Origin: DASVDK01 sp036562265 [NCBI: Thermodesulfobacteriota bacterium]
GTDB taxonomy: Bacteria > DASVDK01
NCBI GenBank assembly: GCA_036562265.1
Contig: DATCKS010000085.1
Span: 1 to 9,975, forward strand
Direction: 5' to 3'
Length of the DNA stretch: 9,975 bases
The position numbers were made by a program, and so were the translations under genes. Every line of letters begins with the position of its first letter. Position 1 is the stretch's first letter. Positions 1-5,065 of this stretch are shown in pieces. The notes beneath the pieces were generated by a model, which saw only the letters and a list, made by a program, of their open reading frames with translations, was not told where the DNA came from and searched no databases.

Positions 1-118
1 GCCTGAGGGCGAGCGCCGCGGCCACCCCGAGCGGAGACATCGCCCCCTCGCTGAGCGCCTCGAGGACGCGCGGCAGCTCGAGCAGCTCGAGCACCCGGTC
101 GGAGGCGACGGCGGTCAT
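1..118 (-). CDS. mutS2: Probable endonuclease MutS2, N-terminal 39 codons (runs off the left end)
   Basis: Only the first 39 codons are present, starting from an ATG 7 bases after the glycosylase stop. The visible residues include LELPRVLEALSEGAMSPLG and then an alanine/leucine-rich helix. This resembles the opening of MutS2 proteins, where a leucine-rich helix containing an LEF-K-type motif is followed by a small-residue helix with S-LG. MutS2 is a MutS-family ATPase/nuclease that acts in recombination control or ribosome rescue, depending on the organism. The ATPase and Smr domains lie outside the window, so the call rests on this short match and on synteny: cvpA next to mutS2 is a common bacterial pairing. 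No clear Shine-Dalgarno sequence precedes the ATG, so translation may be coupled to the upstream gene. A different protein with a similar helix cannot be excluded. Confidence 0.68.
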   Translation of the reverse strand, partial: MTAVASDRVLELLELPRVLEALSEGAMSPLGVAAALALR

Positions 119-125
119 CGGGCGA

Positions 126-743
126 TCAGGGCCGCGAGACACATGGACTCCCTTCCACGTAGTATCGCTGCAGCCGCTCGCGGTCGTACCGGATGCCGAC
201 GCGAGTCGTGGTGACGATCCGGGGCGGCTTCCCCGTGCGCGCGGTGATGTAGAGCGGTCCGCCGGGCACCGTGAGGTCGATGCCGTTCATGGCCCGCGTG
301 ATCGCCATGGCGCGGCAGAGCCGGCCGGGGCCGTCCGTGAGCCCCCGAGGTCCCGGCACGCCGCGCCGCGCCGCCATGAGGTCGAGCCCGGCGATCGGCT
401 CGGCGGCGCGCACGAGCACGGCGGCCGGCTCCCCCTCGCGCTCGGTGACGACGTTCAGCATGTCGTGGTTGCCGTAGATGAAGTAGACGTACGCGTGCCC
501 CGGCGGCCCGAACATGACGCGCGTGCGCGGGGTGAGCCCCGCGTAGCCGTGGCTCGCCCGGTCGTCGAGCCCGAAGTACGCCTCGGTCTCGACGATGCGC
601 GCCGCCGTCGTCCCCTCCTCCGACACCCGCACGAGGATGGCGCCGAGGAGGTCCTTCGCGACCTCGACCGTCGGCCGCGCGTAGAAGCGGCGCGGCAGCG
701 GCGGTCCGAACTCGAGCGTCGGACGCGTGACGGCTACAGCCAT
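126..743 (-). CDS. mpg: 3-methyladenine DNA glycosylase, AAG/MPG family
   Basis: This 205-residue protein belongs to the AAG (human MPG-like) family, which removes alkylated or deaminated purines such as 3-methyladenine and hypoxanthine to start base excision repair. The core motif RIVETEAYFGLDDRASH is at residues 49-65, and RTRVMFGPPG followed by YVYFIYGNHDMLNVV spans about 73-99. Aligned by eye to human AAG, Glu54 matches the catalytic Glu125, Tyr56 matches Tyr127, His65 matches His136, Tyr87 matches Tyr159, Tyr90 matches the intercalating Tyr162 and Asn97 matches Asn169. All key residues are therefore present and the length is normal for a bacterial member. The ATG overlaps the end of cvpA by 10 bases, which suggests translational coupling, since no good ribosome binding site is visible. 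Its place between cvpA and mutS2 puts two DNA maintenance genes together. Confidence 0.93.
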   Translation of the reverse strand: MAVAVTRPTLEFGPPLPRRFYARPTVEVAKDLLGAILVRVSEEGTTAARIVETEAYFGLDDRASHGYAGLTPRTRVMFGPPGHAYVYFIYGNHDMLNVVTEREGEPAAVLVRAAEPIAGLDLMAARRGVPGPRGLTDGPGRLCRAMAITRAMNGIDLTVPGGPLYITARTGKPPRIVTTTRVGIRYDRERLQRYYVEGSPCVSRP

Positions 744-1228
744 GCGTGCGCCCAGCCGAGGAGCGAGGCCGAGAGGCGGGTCAGCTCGCGAGCCATCACG
801 GAGCGTTCGAGGAGGCTGTTGGCGGTGGGGCCGGCGAGGAGCCAGGAGAGACCGAGGAGGGCGAACCCGAAGAGGACGGCCCCTTTGGCGAGGCCGAGCG
901 CCGCGCCGGCGAGCCTCGCGAGGCCGCCCGGCGCCCGCCCCGGTTCCCCGCGGCCGGCGAGGAACGACGCGGCGAGGCGACAGATGGCGTAGGCGACGAC
1001 GAAGACGACCGCTCCGGCGAGCCAGAGCCGGACGCCCGGCGCGAGCCCCGCGACCCAGCTCCACTGCCGCTCCGCGAGGACCACCGCCTGCGGCGTGAGC
1101 GTGGCCGACGCCGCCACGCCGGCCGCGAGGCCGACGAGCGGCGCCAGCTCCCCGACGACGCCGTTGAGGAGCCCGCGTACGAGGAAGAAGGCCAGCCCGG
1201 CCAGGATGACGACGTCGAGCGCGCTCAC
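734..1228 (-). CDS. cvpA: CvpA-family membrane protein
   Basis: This 164-residue, very hydrophobic protein starts with the CvpA-family pattern LDVVILAGLAFFLVRGL, followed by a G-ELAPLVGL second helix. Likely membrane segments are about residues 4-20, 25-44, 66-88 and 105-131, giving four helices, as is usual for the family. CvpA proteins are inner-membrane proteins. E. coli CvpA is linked to colicin V production and envelope stress tolerance, but the molecular role is not settled. The start is a GTG two bases short of a stop-adjacent fit: it lies 6 bases after the yqeY stop. The nearest G-rich stretch (GGGCGGG) is a poor, distant ribosome binding site. The position immediately upstream of the repair genes mpg and mutS2 supports the family call, since cvpA is often found beside mutS2. 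Confidence 0.85.
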   Translation of the reverse strand: MSALDVVILAGLAFFLVRGLLNGVVGELAPLVGLAAGVAASATLTPQAVVLAERQWSWVAGLAPGVRLWLAGAVVFVVAYAICRLAASFLAGRGEPGRAPGGLARLAGAALGLAKGAVLFGFALLGLSWLLAGPTANSLLERSVMARELTRLSASLLGWAHAWL

Positions 1229-1234
1229 GGTGCG

Positions 1235-1690
1235 TTACCCGCCCATCGCCGCGAGCTTCTGCTGCACGAGTTCGCTCGCCGCCCGGGTGTCGGCGCGGCC
1301 GGCGATCAGGGGCAGGAGCACCTTCATCACCTTGCCCATGTCCTTGCGGGACGTCGCCCCGGCGGTCCTGATGGCCTCGTCGACCGTGGCCGACAGCTCG
1401 TCGGCCGACAGCGGCGCCGGGAGGTAGGCCTTGAGCACGCGCACCTCGGCCTCCTCCTTCTCGACGAGGTCGGTGCGCCCGCCGGCCCTGAACTGCTCGA
1501 TCGCGTCCTGGCGCTGCTTGATGAGCTTGCCGATGGTCTCGAGCAGCTCGCCGTCGGTGAGTTCGCGCCGGAGCTCGATCTCGCGGTTCTGGACCGCGGC
1601 GAGCAGCATCCGGAGCGTCGATAGACGGGTTTTGTCCTGGGCCTTGGCGGCCGCGCTGAGATCGGTCTTGAGCGTCGCCTTGAGCGCCAT
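1235..1690 (-). CDS. yqeY: GatB/YqeY domain protein
   Basis: This 151-residue, mostly helical protein is of the YqeY family. The N-terminal stretch ALKATLKTDL, then DKTRLSTLRMLLAAVQNREIE at about residues 19-39, is the typical family opening. The middle IGKLIKQRQDAIEQF and E-RVLKAYLP segments and the C-terminal GKVMKVLLP also match. The domain is related to the tail of the GatB amidotransferase subunit, which binds tRNA; the role of the free-standing protein is not established. I chose the ATG, which gives the usual Met-small-residue-Leu start. An in-frame GTG two codons earlier (1696) is the alternative. Neither has a clear ribosome binding site. It follows rpsU by 66 bases, and rpsU-yqeY adjacency is widespread in bacteria. 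Confidence 0.92.
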   Translation of the reverse strand: MALKATLKTDLSAAAKAQDKTRLSTLRMLLAAVQNREIELRRELTDGELLETIGKLIKQRQDAIEQFRAGGRTDLVEKEEAEVRVLKAYLPAPLSADELSATVDEAIRTAGATSRKDMGKVMKVLLPLIAGRADTRAASELVQQKLAAMGG

Positions 1691-1744
1691 CGGCACCGAG
1701 GGGCGGTGGGTGGGTGTTCCGTCCGGCCTTCCCGCCGCGTCCGA

Positions 1745-1767
1745 AGGAGGCGTGGCCTACGCCTCCT
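1745..1767 (-). terminator. Hairpin over the rpsU stop codon; possible attenuator or processing site
   Basis: A perfect 9-base stem (AGGAGGCGT / ACGCCTCCT) with a 5-base loop covers the last rpsU codons, with the stop codon in the 3' arm of the loop side. No U tract follows; the RNA continues UCGGACGCGG, so this is not a canonical intrinsic terminator. In E. coli a leaky terminator and a processing site between rpsU and dnaG keep S21 in excess of the downstream products. A similar differential-expression role is an inference here. The stem sequence also codes for protein, which makes chance pairing less easy to exclude. Confidence 0.4.
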
Positions 1768-1954
1768 GCTTGCGCAGCTTCTTGAGAGCCCGCTTCCGCG
1801 CGGCCAGCGCCTTCTTCTTCCGCTTCACGCTCGGCTTCTCGTAGTGCTCGCGCTTGCGGATCTCGGAGAGGATGCCGGCCTTCTCGCACTGCTTCTTGAA
1901 GCGCTTGAGGGCGGACTCGAACGACTCGCTTTCCTTGACACGAACGCCCGGCAT
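1757..1954 (-). CDS. rpsU: 30S ribosomal protein S21 (bS21)
   Basis: This is a 65-residue basic protein of the small ribosomal subunit that sits near the 3' end of 16S rRNA and aids initiation. Residues 1-41 follow the family pattern: [40 protein letters not shown] lysine/arginine-rich helix closes the protein ([19 protein letters not shown]). The ATG is chosen because a full AGGAGGTGA lies 8 bases upstream. An in-frame GTG four codons earlier is inside that Shine-Dalgarno sequence and gives an atypical Cys-containing start. rpsU is the first gene of its block, after a 150-base gap with promoter candidates, and yqeY follows. The hairpin over its stop codon and the strong ribosome binding site suggest higher output than the downstream genes. 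Confidence 0.96.
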   Translation of the reverse strand: MPGVRVKESESFESALKRFKKQCEKAGILSEIRKREHYEKPSVKRKKKALAARKRALKKLRKQEA

Positions 1955-1962
1955 GCGGCAGG

Positions 1963-1971
1963 TCACCTCCT
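1963..1971 (-). promoter_or_regulatory. Extended Shine-Dalgarno sequence of rpsU, overlapping a 4-codon mini-ORF
   Basis: AGGAGGTGA matches the consensus anti-Shine-Dalgarno end of 16S rRNA over nine bases, with an 8-base spacer to the rpsU ATG. It fixes the rpsU start and is the strongest ribosome binding site in the window. The same bases are the last two sense codons and the stop of ATG-GAG-AGG-AGG-TGA, which begins at 1977. A ribosome on that mini-ORF would cover the rpsU site. Confidence 0.8.
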
Positions 1972-1987
1972 CTCCATGTTTTTTTGA

Positions 1988-1993
1988 ATTATA
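1988..1993 (-). promoter_or_regulatory. Candidate -10 element (TATAAT) for rpsU
   Basis: A perfect TATAAT lies 34 bases upstream of the rpsU ATG in the only AT-rich patch of this GC-rich window. Transcription would begin near 1981 and leave a leader of roughly 27 bases that starts A-rich. At a 17-base spacing the -35 position reads GGCGCG, a poor match, and there is no TG extension. It would therefore be a -10-dominated or activator-dependent promoter. Confidence 0.4.
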
Positions 1994-2043
1994 ACGGACA
2001 GTTACGCGAGCGCGCCGGCCGCGGCGGCCCGACGTGACCGTAA

Positions 2044-2072
2044 AGGGTAGTGAGGCCCCGGGACCTTGTCAA
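2044..2072 (-). promoter_or_regulatory. Candidate sigma-70-type promoter upstream of rpsU
   Basis: A perfect TTGACA (-35, 2072-2067) is followed after exactly 17 bases by TACCCT (-10, 2049-2044), which keeps the key T, A and final T. It points toward rpsU and would give a leader of about 80 bases. The spacer holds the near-palindrome AGGTCCCGGGGCCT (2066-2053), which could be an operator or a chance GC feature. It begins 33 bases after the hisIE stop. Confidence 0.45.
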
Positions 2073-2104
2073 GCGAGGGGGCCGTCGCCCGAACGTCGAG
2101 CCGG

Positions 2105-2764
2105 TCACCCCTTGCGGCCGGCCTTCTCGGCGTGCCCGCTCACCCCCTCGCGCCGCGCCAGTTCGCGGGCGACCTCGCCAGGCGCCGCGCCGGCACGCGC
2201 CAGCACGACCAGCACATGGTAGAGCAGGTCGGCCGTCTCGCGCACGAGCGCTTCCCGATCGCCCCCCTTCGCCGCAAGCGCCGCCTCGGCCGCCTCCTCG
2301 ACGAGCTTCTTGAGCGGCCGGTCGAGGGGGCCCGTGAGAAGCGCCGCGGTGTACGACTCGCCCGGGTCGGCGCTCCGCCGCGCCTGGATCGTGGCGTCGA
2401 GCCTGCCGAGCACCTCGCCGAGCGTGGCGCCCGCGAGGGCCGTCTCGCCGCCGCCGGCGACGACCTCGACGAAGCAGCTTCGCGCCCCGGTGTGGCAGGC
2501 CGGTCCGGCCGGCGTGACGAGGAGGAGCACGGTATCGCGATCGCAGTCGAGCCGCACCTCGCGCACCGCGAGCGTGTGACCCGAGGTCTCTCCCTTCTTC
2601 CAGATGCGGCCGCGCGAGCGGCTGAAGAAGTGGGCGAAGCCGGTCTCCCGCGTGAGGCGCCACGCCTCCTCGTTCATCCAGGCGACCATGAGCACCTCGC
2701 CCGTCCGCGCGTCCTGGCAGACGGCCGGGACGAGGCCCTGCGCGTCGAAGGCCGGCGTCGTCAC
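2105..2764 (-). CDS. hisIE: Bifunctional phosphoribosyl-AMP cyclohydrolase / phosphoribosyl-ATP pyrophosphatase
   Basis: This 219-residue fusion carries out steps 2 and 3 of histidine synthesis: PR-ATP to PR-AMP in the C-terminal HisE part, then ring opening by the N-terminal HisI part. HisI signatures are WKKGETSGH at 55-63, the metal-binding DCDRD at 73-77, and [10 protein letters not shown] at 89-98 with the conserved Cys90, His91 and Cys97. The HisE part begins near residue 114, with SYTAALL at about 137-143, the acidic LVEEAAE at 154-160 and [13 protein letters not shown] at 176-188, the Mg-binding helices of the MazG-like fold. The GTG start overlaps the hisF stop as GTGA. No strong ribosome binding site is visible, so coupling to hisF is likely. 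It is the last gene of the his block. Confidence 0.96.
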   Translation of the reverse strand: MTTPAFDAQGLVPAVCQDARTGEVLMVAWMNEEAWRLTRETGFAHFFSRSRGRIWKKGETSGHTLAVREVRLDCDRDTVLLLVTPAGPACHTGARSCFVEVVAGGGETALAGATLGEVLGRLDATIQARRSADPGESYTAALLTGPLDRPLKKLVEEAAEAALAAKGGDREALVRETADLLYHVLVVLARAGAAPGEVARELARREGVSGHAEKAGRKG

Positions 2765-3525
2765 GGCACGATCCGCACCGGGACGCCGCGGGCGGCGAGA
2801 TAGGCCTTCGCCTCGCCGACGGTCGTCTCGCCGAAGTGGAAGATGGACGCCGCGAGCACCGCCTGGGCCTCTCCCTCGGTGAGCCCCTGGTAGAGGTGCT
2901 CGAGGCTCCCGACGCCGCCCGAGGCGACGACCGGCACCGGGACCGCGCGGGCGACGGCACGGGTGAGGGCGAGGTCGTAGCCCTCGCGCGTCCCGTCGCG
3001 GTCCATGCTCGTCAGGAGGATCTCCCCTGCCCCGAGATCCGCCATGCGGGCGGCCCACTCGACGGCGTCGAGGCCGGTCGGCCGCCGTCCGCCGTGGGTG
3101 AAGACCTCCCAGCGGTCGCCGACCCGCTTGGCGTCGATGGCCACGGTGATGCACTGGCTGCCGAACCGGCGCGCCGCCTCGGCCACGAACTCCGGGCGGG
3201 CGACGGCCGCGGTGTTGATGGAAACCTTGTCCGCCCCCGCCTCGAGGAGCGCGCGAATGTCCTCGGGCGTTCGAACGCCGCCGCCGACGGTGAGCGGCAT
3301 GAAGACCGCCTCCGCGGTGCGCCGCACGACGTCGAGGAGGGTGCCGCGCGCCTCGGCCGAGGCGGTGATGTCGAGGAACGCCAGCTCGTCGGCCCCTTGC
3401 CGGTCGTAGGCCGCCGCGGCCTCCACCGGGTCGCCCGCGTCGCGCAGGCCGACGAACCGCACCCCCTTGACGACGCGGCCGTCCTTCACGTCGAGGCAGG
3501 GGATGATGCGGCGCGCGAGCGTCAC
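2761..3525 (-). CDS. hisF: Imidazole glycerol phosphate synthase, cyclase subunit HisF
   Basis: This 254-residue TIM barrel uses ammonia from HisH to convert PRFAR into imidazole glycerol phosphate and AICAR. The start [17 protein letters not shown] places Asp12 at the position of catalytic Asp11 in the Thermotoga enzyme, and ITVAIDAKR gives Asp131 for Asp130. Phosphate-binding loops are visible at LTVGGGVRT (78-86) and VVASGGVGS (199-207), and [10 protein letters not shown] at 170-179 is the usual late strand. Length is typical. The GTG start overlaps the hisA stop as GTGA, with GGGAG 10 bases upstream. A second in-frame GTG three codons earlier (3534) has no room for a ribosome binding site. 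Its partner hisH is two genes upstream. Confidence 0.97.
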   Translation of the reverse strand: MTLARRIIPCLDVKDGRVVKGVRFVGLRDAGDPVEAAAAYDRQGADELAFLDITASAEARGTLLDVVRRTAEAVFMPLTVGGGVRTPEDIRALLEAGADKVSINTAAVARPEFVAEAARRFGSQCITVAIDAKRVGDRWEVFTHGGRRPTGLDAVEWAARMADLGAGEILLTSMDRDGTREGYDLALTRAVARAVPVPVVASGGVGSLEHLYQGLTEGEAQAVLAASIFHFGETTVGEAKAYLAARGVPVRIVP

Positions 3526-4274
3526 GACCGGCACGCTCCCGGCAGGCCGGCCACGGCCGCGAGCGCGTCCGCCAGCGTCACGCGTCCGGCGTAGAGCGCC
3601 TTGCCGACGATCGCGCCGGCCAGCCGGCCGCTCGCGGCCAGGCGCCGCAGGTCGTCGGCGGACGAGACGCCGCCCGAGGCGAGCACCGGACGGTCGACCG
3701 CACGGGCCACGGCGAGGGCCTGCTCGAGCGACGGGCCGGCGAGCGTCCCGTCCCTCGCGATGTCGGTGACGACGAAGCCGGCCGCGCCCGCCTCGGCCAG
3801 GGCGCTCGCCGCCTCGACCGGCGCCTCGGCCGCGGTCTCGAGCCAGCCGCGGACCGCGAGCCGGCCGTCCCTCACGTCGAGCCCCACCCAGACGCGCCCC
3901 GCGTGCGCCGCGGCGGCCGCGGCCAGAAGGCCGCGGTCCTCGAGCGCCGCCGTCCCGAGGATCACCCGGTCGAGGCCGGCATCGAGGTAGGCGTCGAGGT
4001 CGGCGCGGGTGCGGATGCCGCCCCCCACCTGCACCGGCAGCGGGGCCACGGCCCGCGCAATGGCGACGACCAGGTCGCGCGCCAGAGGCCGCCCGGCGAC
4101 GGCGCCGTCGAGGTCGACCACGTGGAGCCGCGGCGCGCCGGCCTCGGCCCACCGGCGCGCCACCGCCACCGGGTCGTCGCCGTAGACGGTCGCCTCGTCG
4201 AAGCGCCCCTGCACCAGGCGGACGCAGCGGCCGTCCTTCACGTCGATGGCCGGCACCACCTCGAAACGCGCCAT
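3522..4274 (-). CDS. hisA: ProFAR isomerase HisA
   Basis: This 250-residue TIM barrel, a paralogue of HisF, carries out the Amadori isomerisation of ProFAR to [20 protein letters not shown] at 6-20 supplies the first catalytic Asp11. VGLDVRDG at 130-137 supplies the second, Asp133, followed by GW at 143-144. Phosphate loops are VQVGGGIRT (81-89) and VLASGGVSS (197-205). The ATG overlaps the hisH stop by one base (TGATG), and AGGTGG lies 8 bases upstream inside the last hisH codons, which fixes this start over an in-frame GTG four codons earlier (4286). Nothing suggests a dual HisA/TrpF (PriA) enzyme beyond the general fold, and the context is purely histidine synthesis. Confidence 0.97.
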   Translation of the reverse strand: MARFEVVPAIDVKDGRCVRLVQGRFDEATVYGDDPVAVARRWAEAGAPRLHVVDLDGAVAGRPLARDLVVAIARAVAPLPVQVGGGIRTRADLDAYLDAGLDRVILGTAALEDRGLLAAAAAAHAGRVWVGLDVRDGRLAVRGWLETAAEAPVEAASALAEAGAAGFVVTDIARDGTLAGPSLEQALAVARAVDRPVLASGGVSSADDLRRLAASGRLAGAIVGKALYAGRVTLADALAAVAGLPGACRS

Positions 4275-4939
4275 CAGGGACGCCACCTGAGGAAGTTGCG
4301 CAGGAGGTCGAGCCCGGCGGCCTGGCTCTTCTCGGGGTGGAACTGCGTGCCGGCGACGTTGCGCCGGACGACCGCCGCGGGGAACCGGACGCCGTAATCG
4401 GCAAAGGCCGCCACCACCGCGGGATCGACGTCGACGGCCACGAACGAGTGGACGAAGTAGAAGTGCGTCCCGGTGGGGAGGCCGGCGAAGAGTTCCGCGC
4501 CGGCCGGCGTCACCTCGACGGGCGACCAGCCCATGTGCGGCACCTTGAGCGCGGCCCCCGGCGCGCCGGCCGGGGCCGGCACGAGGCCCGCCTCGAGGAA
4601 GTGGACGACCCGCCCCGCGAGGACGCCGAGGCCGCGGTGGATGCCGAACTCCTCCCCCTGCTCGAAGAGGAGCTGCATCCCGACGCAGACACCGAGGAAG
4701 GGTCGGCCCGACTCGATCGCGCGGAGGACCGCCTCCTCGAGCCCCGCCTCCCTGAGCGCCCCGATGCAGTGCCCGTAGGCGCCGACCCCCGGCAGCACCA
4801 CCCGGTCGGCCGCCGCGATGGCCTTCGGGTCGCGCGTCACGTCGACGCGGCCCGCGCCGGCCGCCTCGAACGCCTTCTGGGCGCTGCGCAGGTTGCCGAC
4901 GCCGTAGTCCACGATTGCGACGCGGGGGGCCTCACGCAC
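4274..4939 (-). CDS. hisH: Imidazole glycerol phosphate synthase, glutamine amidotransferase subunit HisH
   Basis: This 221-residue class I glutamine amidotransferase hydrolyses glutamine and feeds ammonia to HisF. The N-terminal [13 protein letters not shown] (7-19) is a HisH hallmark. The nucleophile is Cys85 in [12 protein letters not shown], the oxyanion PGVGAYG loop is at 50-56, KVPHMGW is at 132-138, and the catalytic pair is His201 and Glu203 in TQFHPEKS. The chosen GTG leaves six residues before VAIVDYG and has GGAGGG 7 bases upstream. Codons upstream of it in the same frame are low-complexity and begin with a TTG, so I rejected a longer form. The start codon lies inside an 18-base direct repeat, and a 126-base gap separates it from hisB, unlike the other junctions. 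Confidence 0.96.
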   Translation of the reverse strand: MREAPRVAIVDYGVGNLRSAQKAFEAAGAGRVDVTRDPKAIAAADRVVLPGVGAYGHCIGALREAGLEEAVLRAIESGRPFLGVCVGMQLLFEQGEEFGIHRGLGVLAGRVVHFLEAGLVPAPAGAPGAALKVPHMGWSPVEVTPAGAELFAGLPTGTHFYFVHSFVAVDVDPAVVAAFADYGVRFPAAVVRRNVAGTQFHPEKSQAAGLDLLRNFLRWRP

Positions 4940-4940
4940 C
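4923..4940. repeat. Direct repeat, copy A (covers the hisH start codon)
   Basis: CGGGGGGCCTCACGCACC on the plus strand matches the copy at 5044-5061 in 17 of 18 bases, 121 bases away. On the coding strand it carries the hisH GTG and the first codons (Val-Arg-Glu-Ala-Pro). Such a pair flanking a non-coding insert resembles a target duplication or a replication-slippage product. Confidence 0.75.
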
Positions 4941-4946
4941 GCAGGG

Positions 4947-4952
4947 CCCTCC
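4947..4952 (-). promoter_or_regulatory. hisH ribosome binding site (GGAGGG)
   Basis: GGAGGG sits 7 bases before the hisH GTG and directly abuts the 3' arm of the 11-base inverted repeat. Pairing of that arm would place a stable helix against the ribosome binding site. The site lies within the inserted stretch, so the insert brought its own initiation signal. Confidence 0.65.
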
Positions 4953-5000
4953 GCCCGGCCGAGACGGGCCCCCCGCTCCCCCCTCCCCGCTCGGCCGGGC
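4953..5000 (-). repeat. 11-base inverted repeat before the hisH ribosome binding site
   Basis: GCCCGGCCGAG at 4953-4963 and CTCGGCCGGGC at 4990-5000 (plus strand) are perfect inverted copies with a 26-base spacer. On the transcript the spacer is almost all purine, with G runs of 4, 6 and 6. The 4990-5000 arm can instead pair with the 8 bases at 5004-5011, so two exclusive folds are possible. Confidence 0.7.
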
Positions 5001-5011
5001 AAAGCCCGGCC
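4993..5011 (-). repeat. Perfect 8-base hairpin with a 3-base loop
   Basis: GGCCGGGC (4993-5000) and GCCCGGCC (5004-5011) flank AAA on the plus strand, so the transcript forms GGCCGGGC-UUU-GCCCGGCC. All stem pairs are G-C. No U run follows, so it is not a standard terminator. It competes for the same central arm as the 11-base repeat. Confidence 0.7.
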
Positions 5012-5043
5012 TCGCTCTCGGTGCCGTCCGCGCCGTCGTCCGC

Positions 5044-5061
5044 CGGGGGGCCTCGCGCACC
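5044..5061. repeat. Direct repeat, copy B (just after the hisB stop)
   Basis: CGGGGGGCCTCGCGCACC differs from copy A at one base. On the coding strand the hisB stop is followed by GCGTGGTGCGCGAGGCC, so this copy still holds GTG-GTG-CGC-GAG-GCC, the beginning of a hisH-like reading frame 5 bases after the hisB stop. Confidence 0.75.
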
Positions 5062-5065
5062 ACGC

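Larger units (their letters stand above)
4940..5065 (-). other. Atypical hisB-hisH intergenic insert with alternative hairpins
   Basis: This is the only long gap inside the his block. Read on the coding strand it contains, in order: a second copy of the hisH start motif; GGCCGGGC; a 3-base UUU loop; GCCCGGCCGAG; three long G runs separated by A and AGC; CTCGGCCGGGC; GGAGGG; and the hisH GTG. A 42-codon reading frame runs from a GTG at 5060 to a TGA at 4934-4932 just inside hisH. It starts Val-Arg-Glu-Ala-Pro like hisH and then turns into Arg/Pro/Gly low complexity with no histidines, so it is neither a classical his leader peptide nor a recognisable protein. I see no promoter-like AT-rich sequence. 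Confidence 0.6.

Noticed and set aside
1955-1966. rpsU starting at an in-frame GTG at 1966
   Set aside because: That GTG is part of the AGGAGGTGA ribosome binding site, and the ATG at 1954 gives the usual S21 N-terminus at the correct spacing.
2009-2035. GC-rich palindromic stretch (GGCCGCCGCGGCC) after hisIE as an intrinsic terminator
   Set aside because: The stem is short or has almost no loop, and no U run follows closely; the later T/A-rich patch belongs to the rpsU promoter region.
4275-4286. hisA starting at an in-frame GTG at 4286
   Set aside because: The ATG at 4274 has AGGTGG 8 bases upstream, overlaps the hisH stop in the pattern of this operon and gives the standard HisA start.
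4940-5002. A longer HisH with a 21-residue extension from a TTG at 5002
   Set aside because: The added residues are Gly/Arg/Ala low complexity encoded by the palindromic insert. The GTG at 4939 has a good ribosome binding site and gives the normal HisH beginning.
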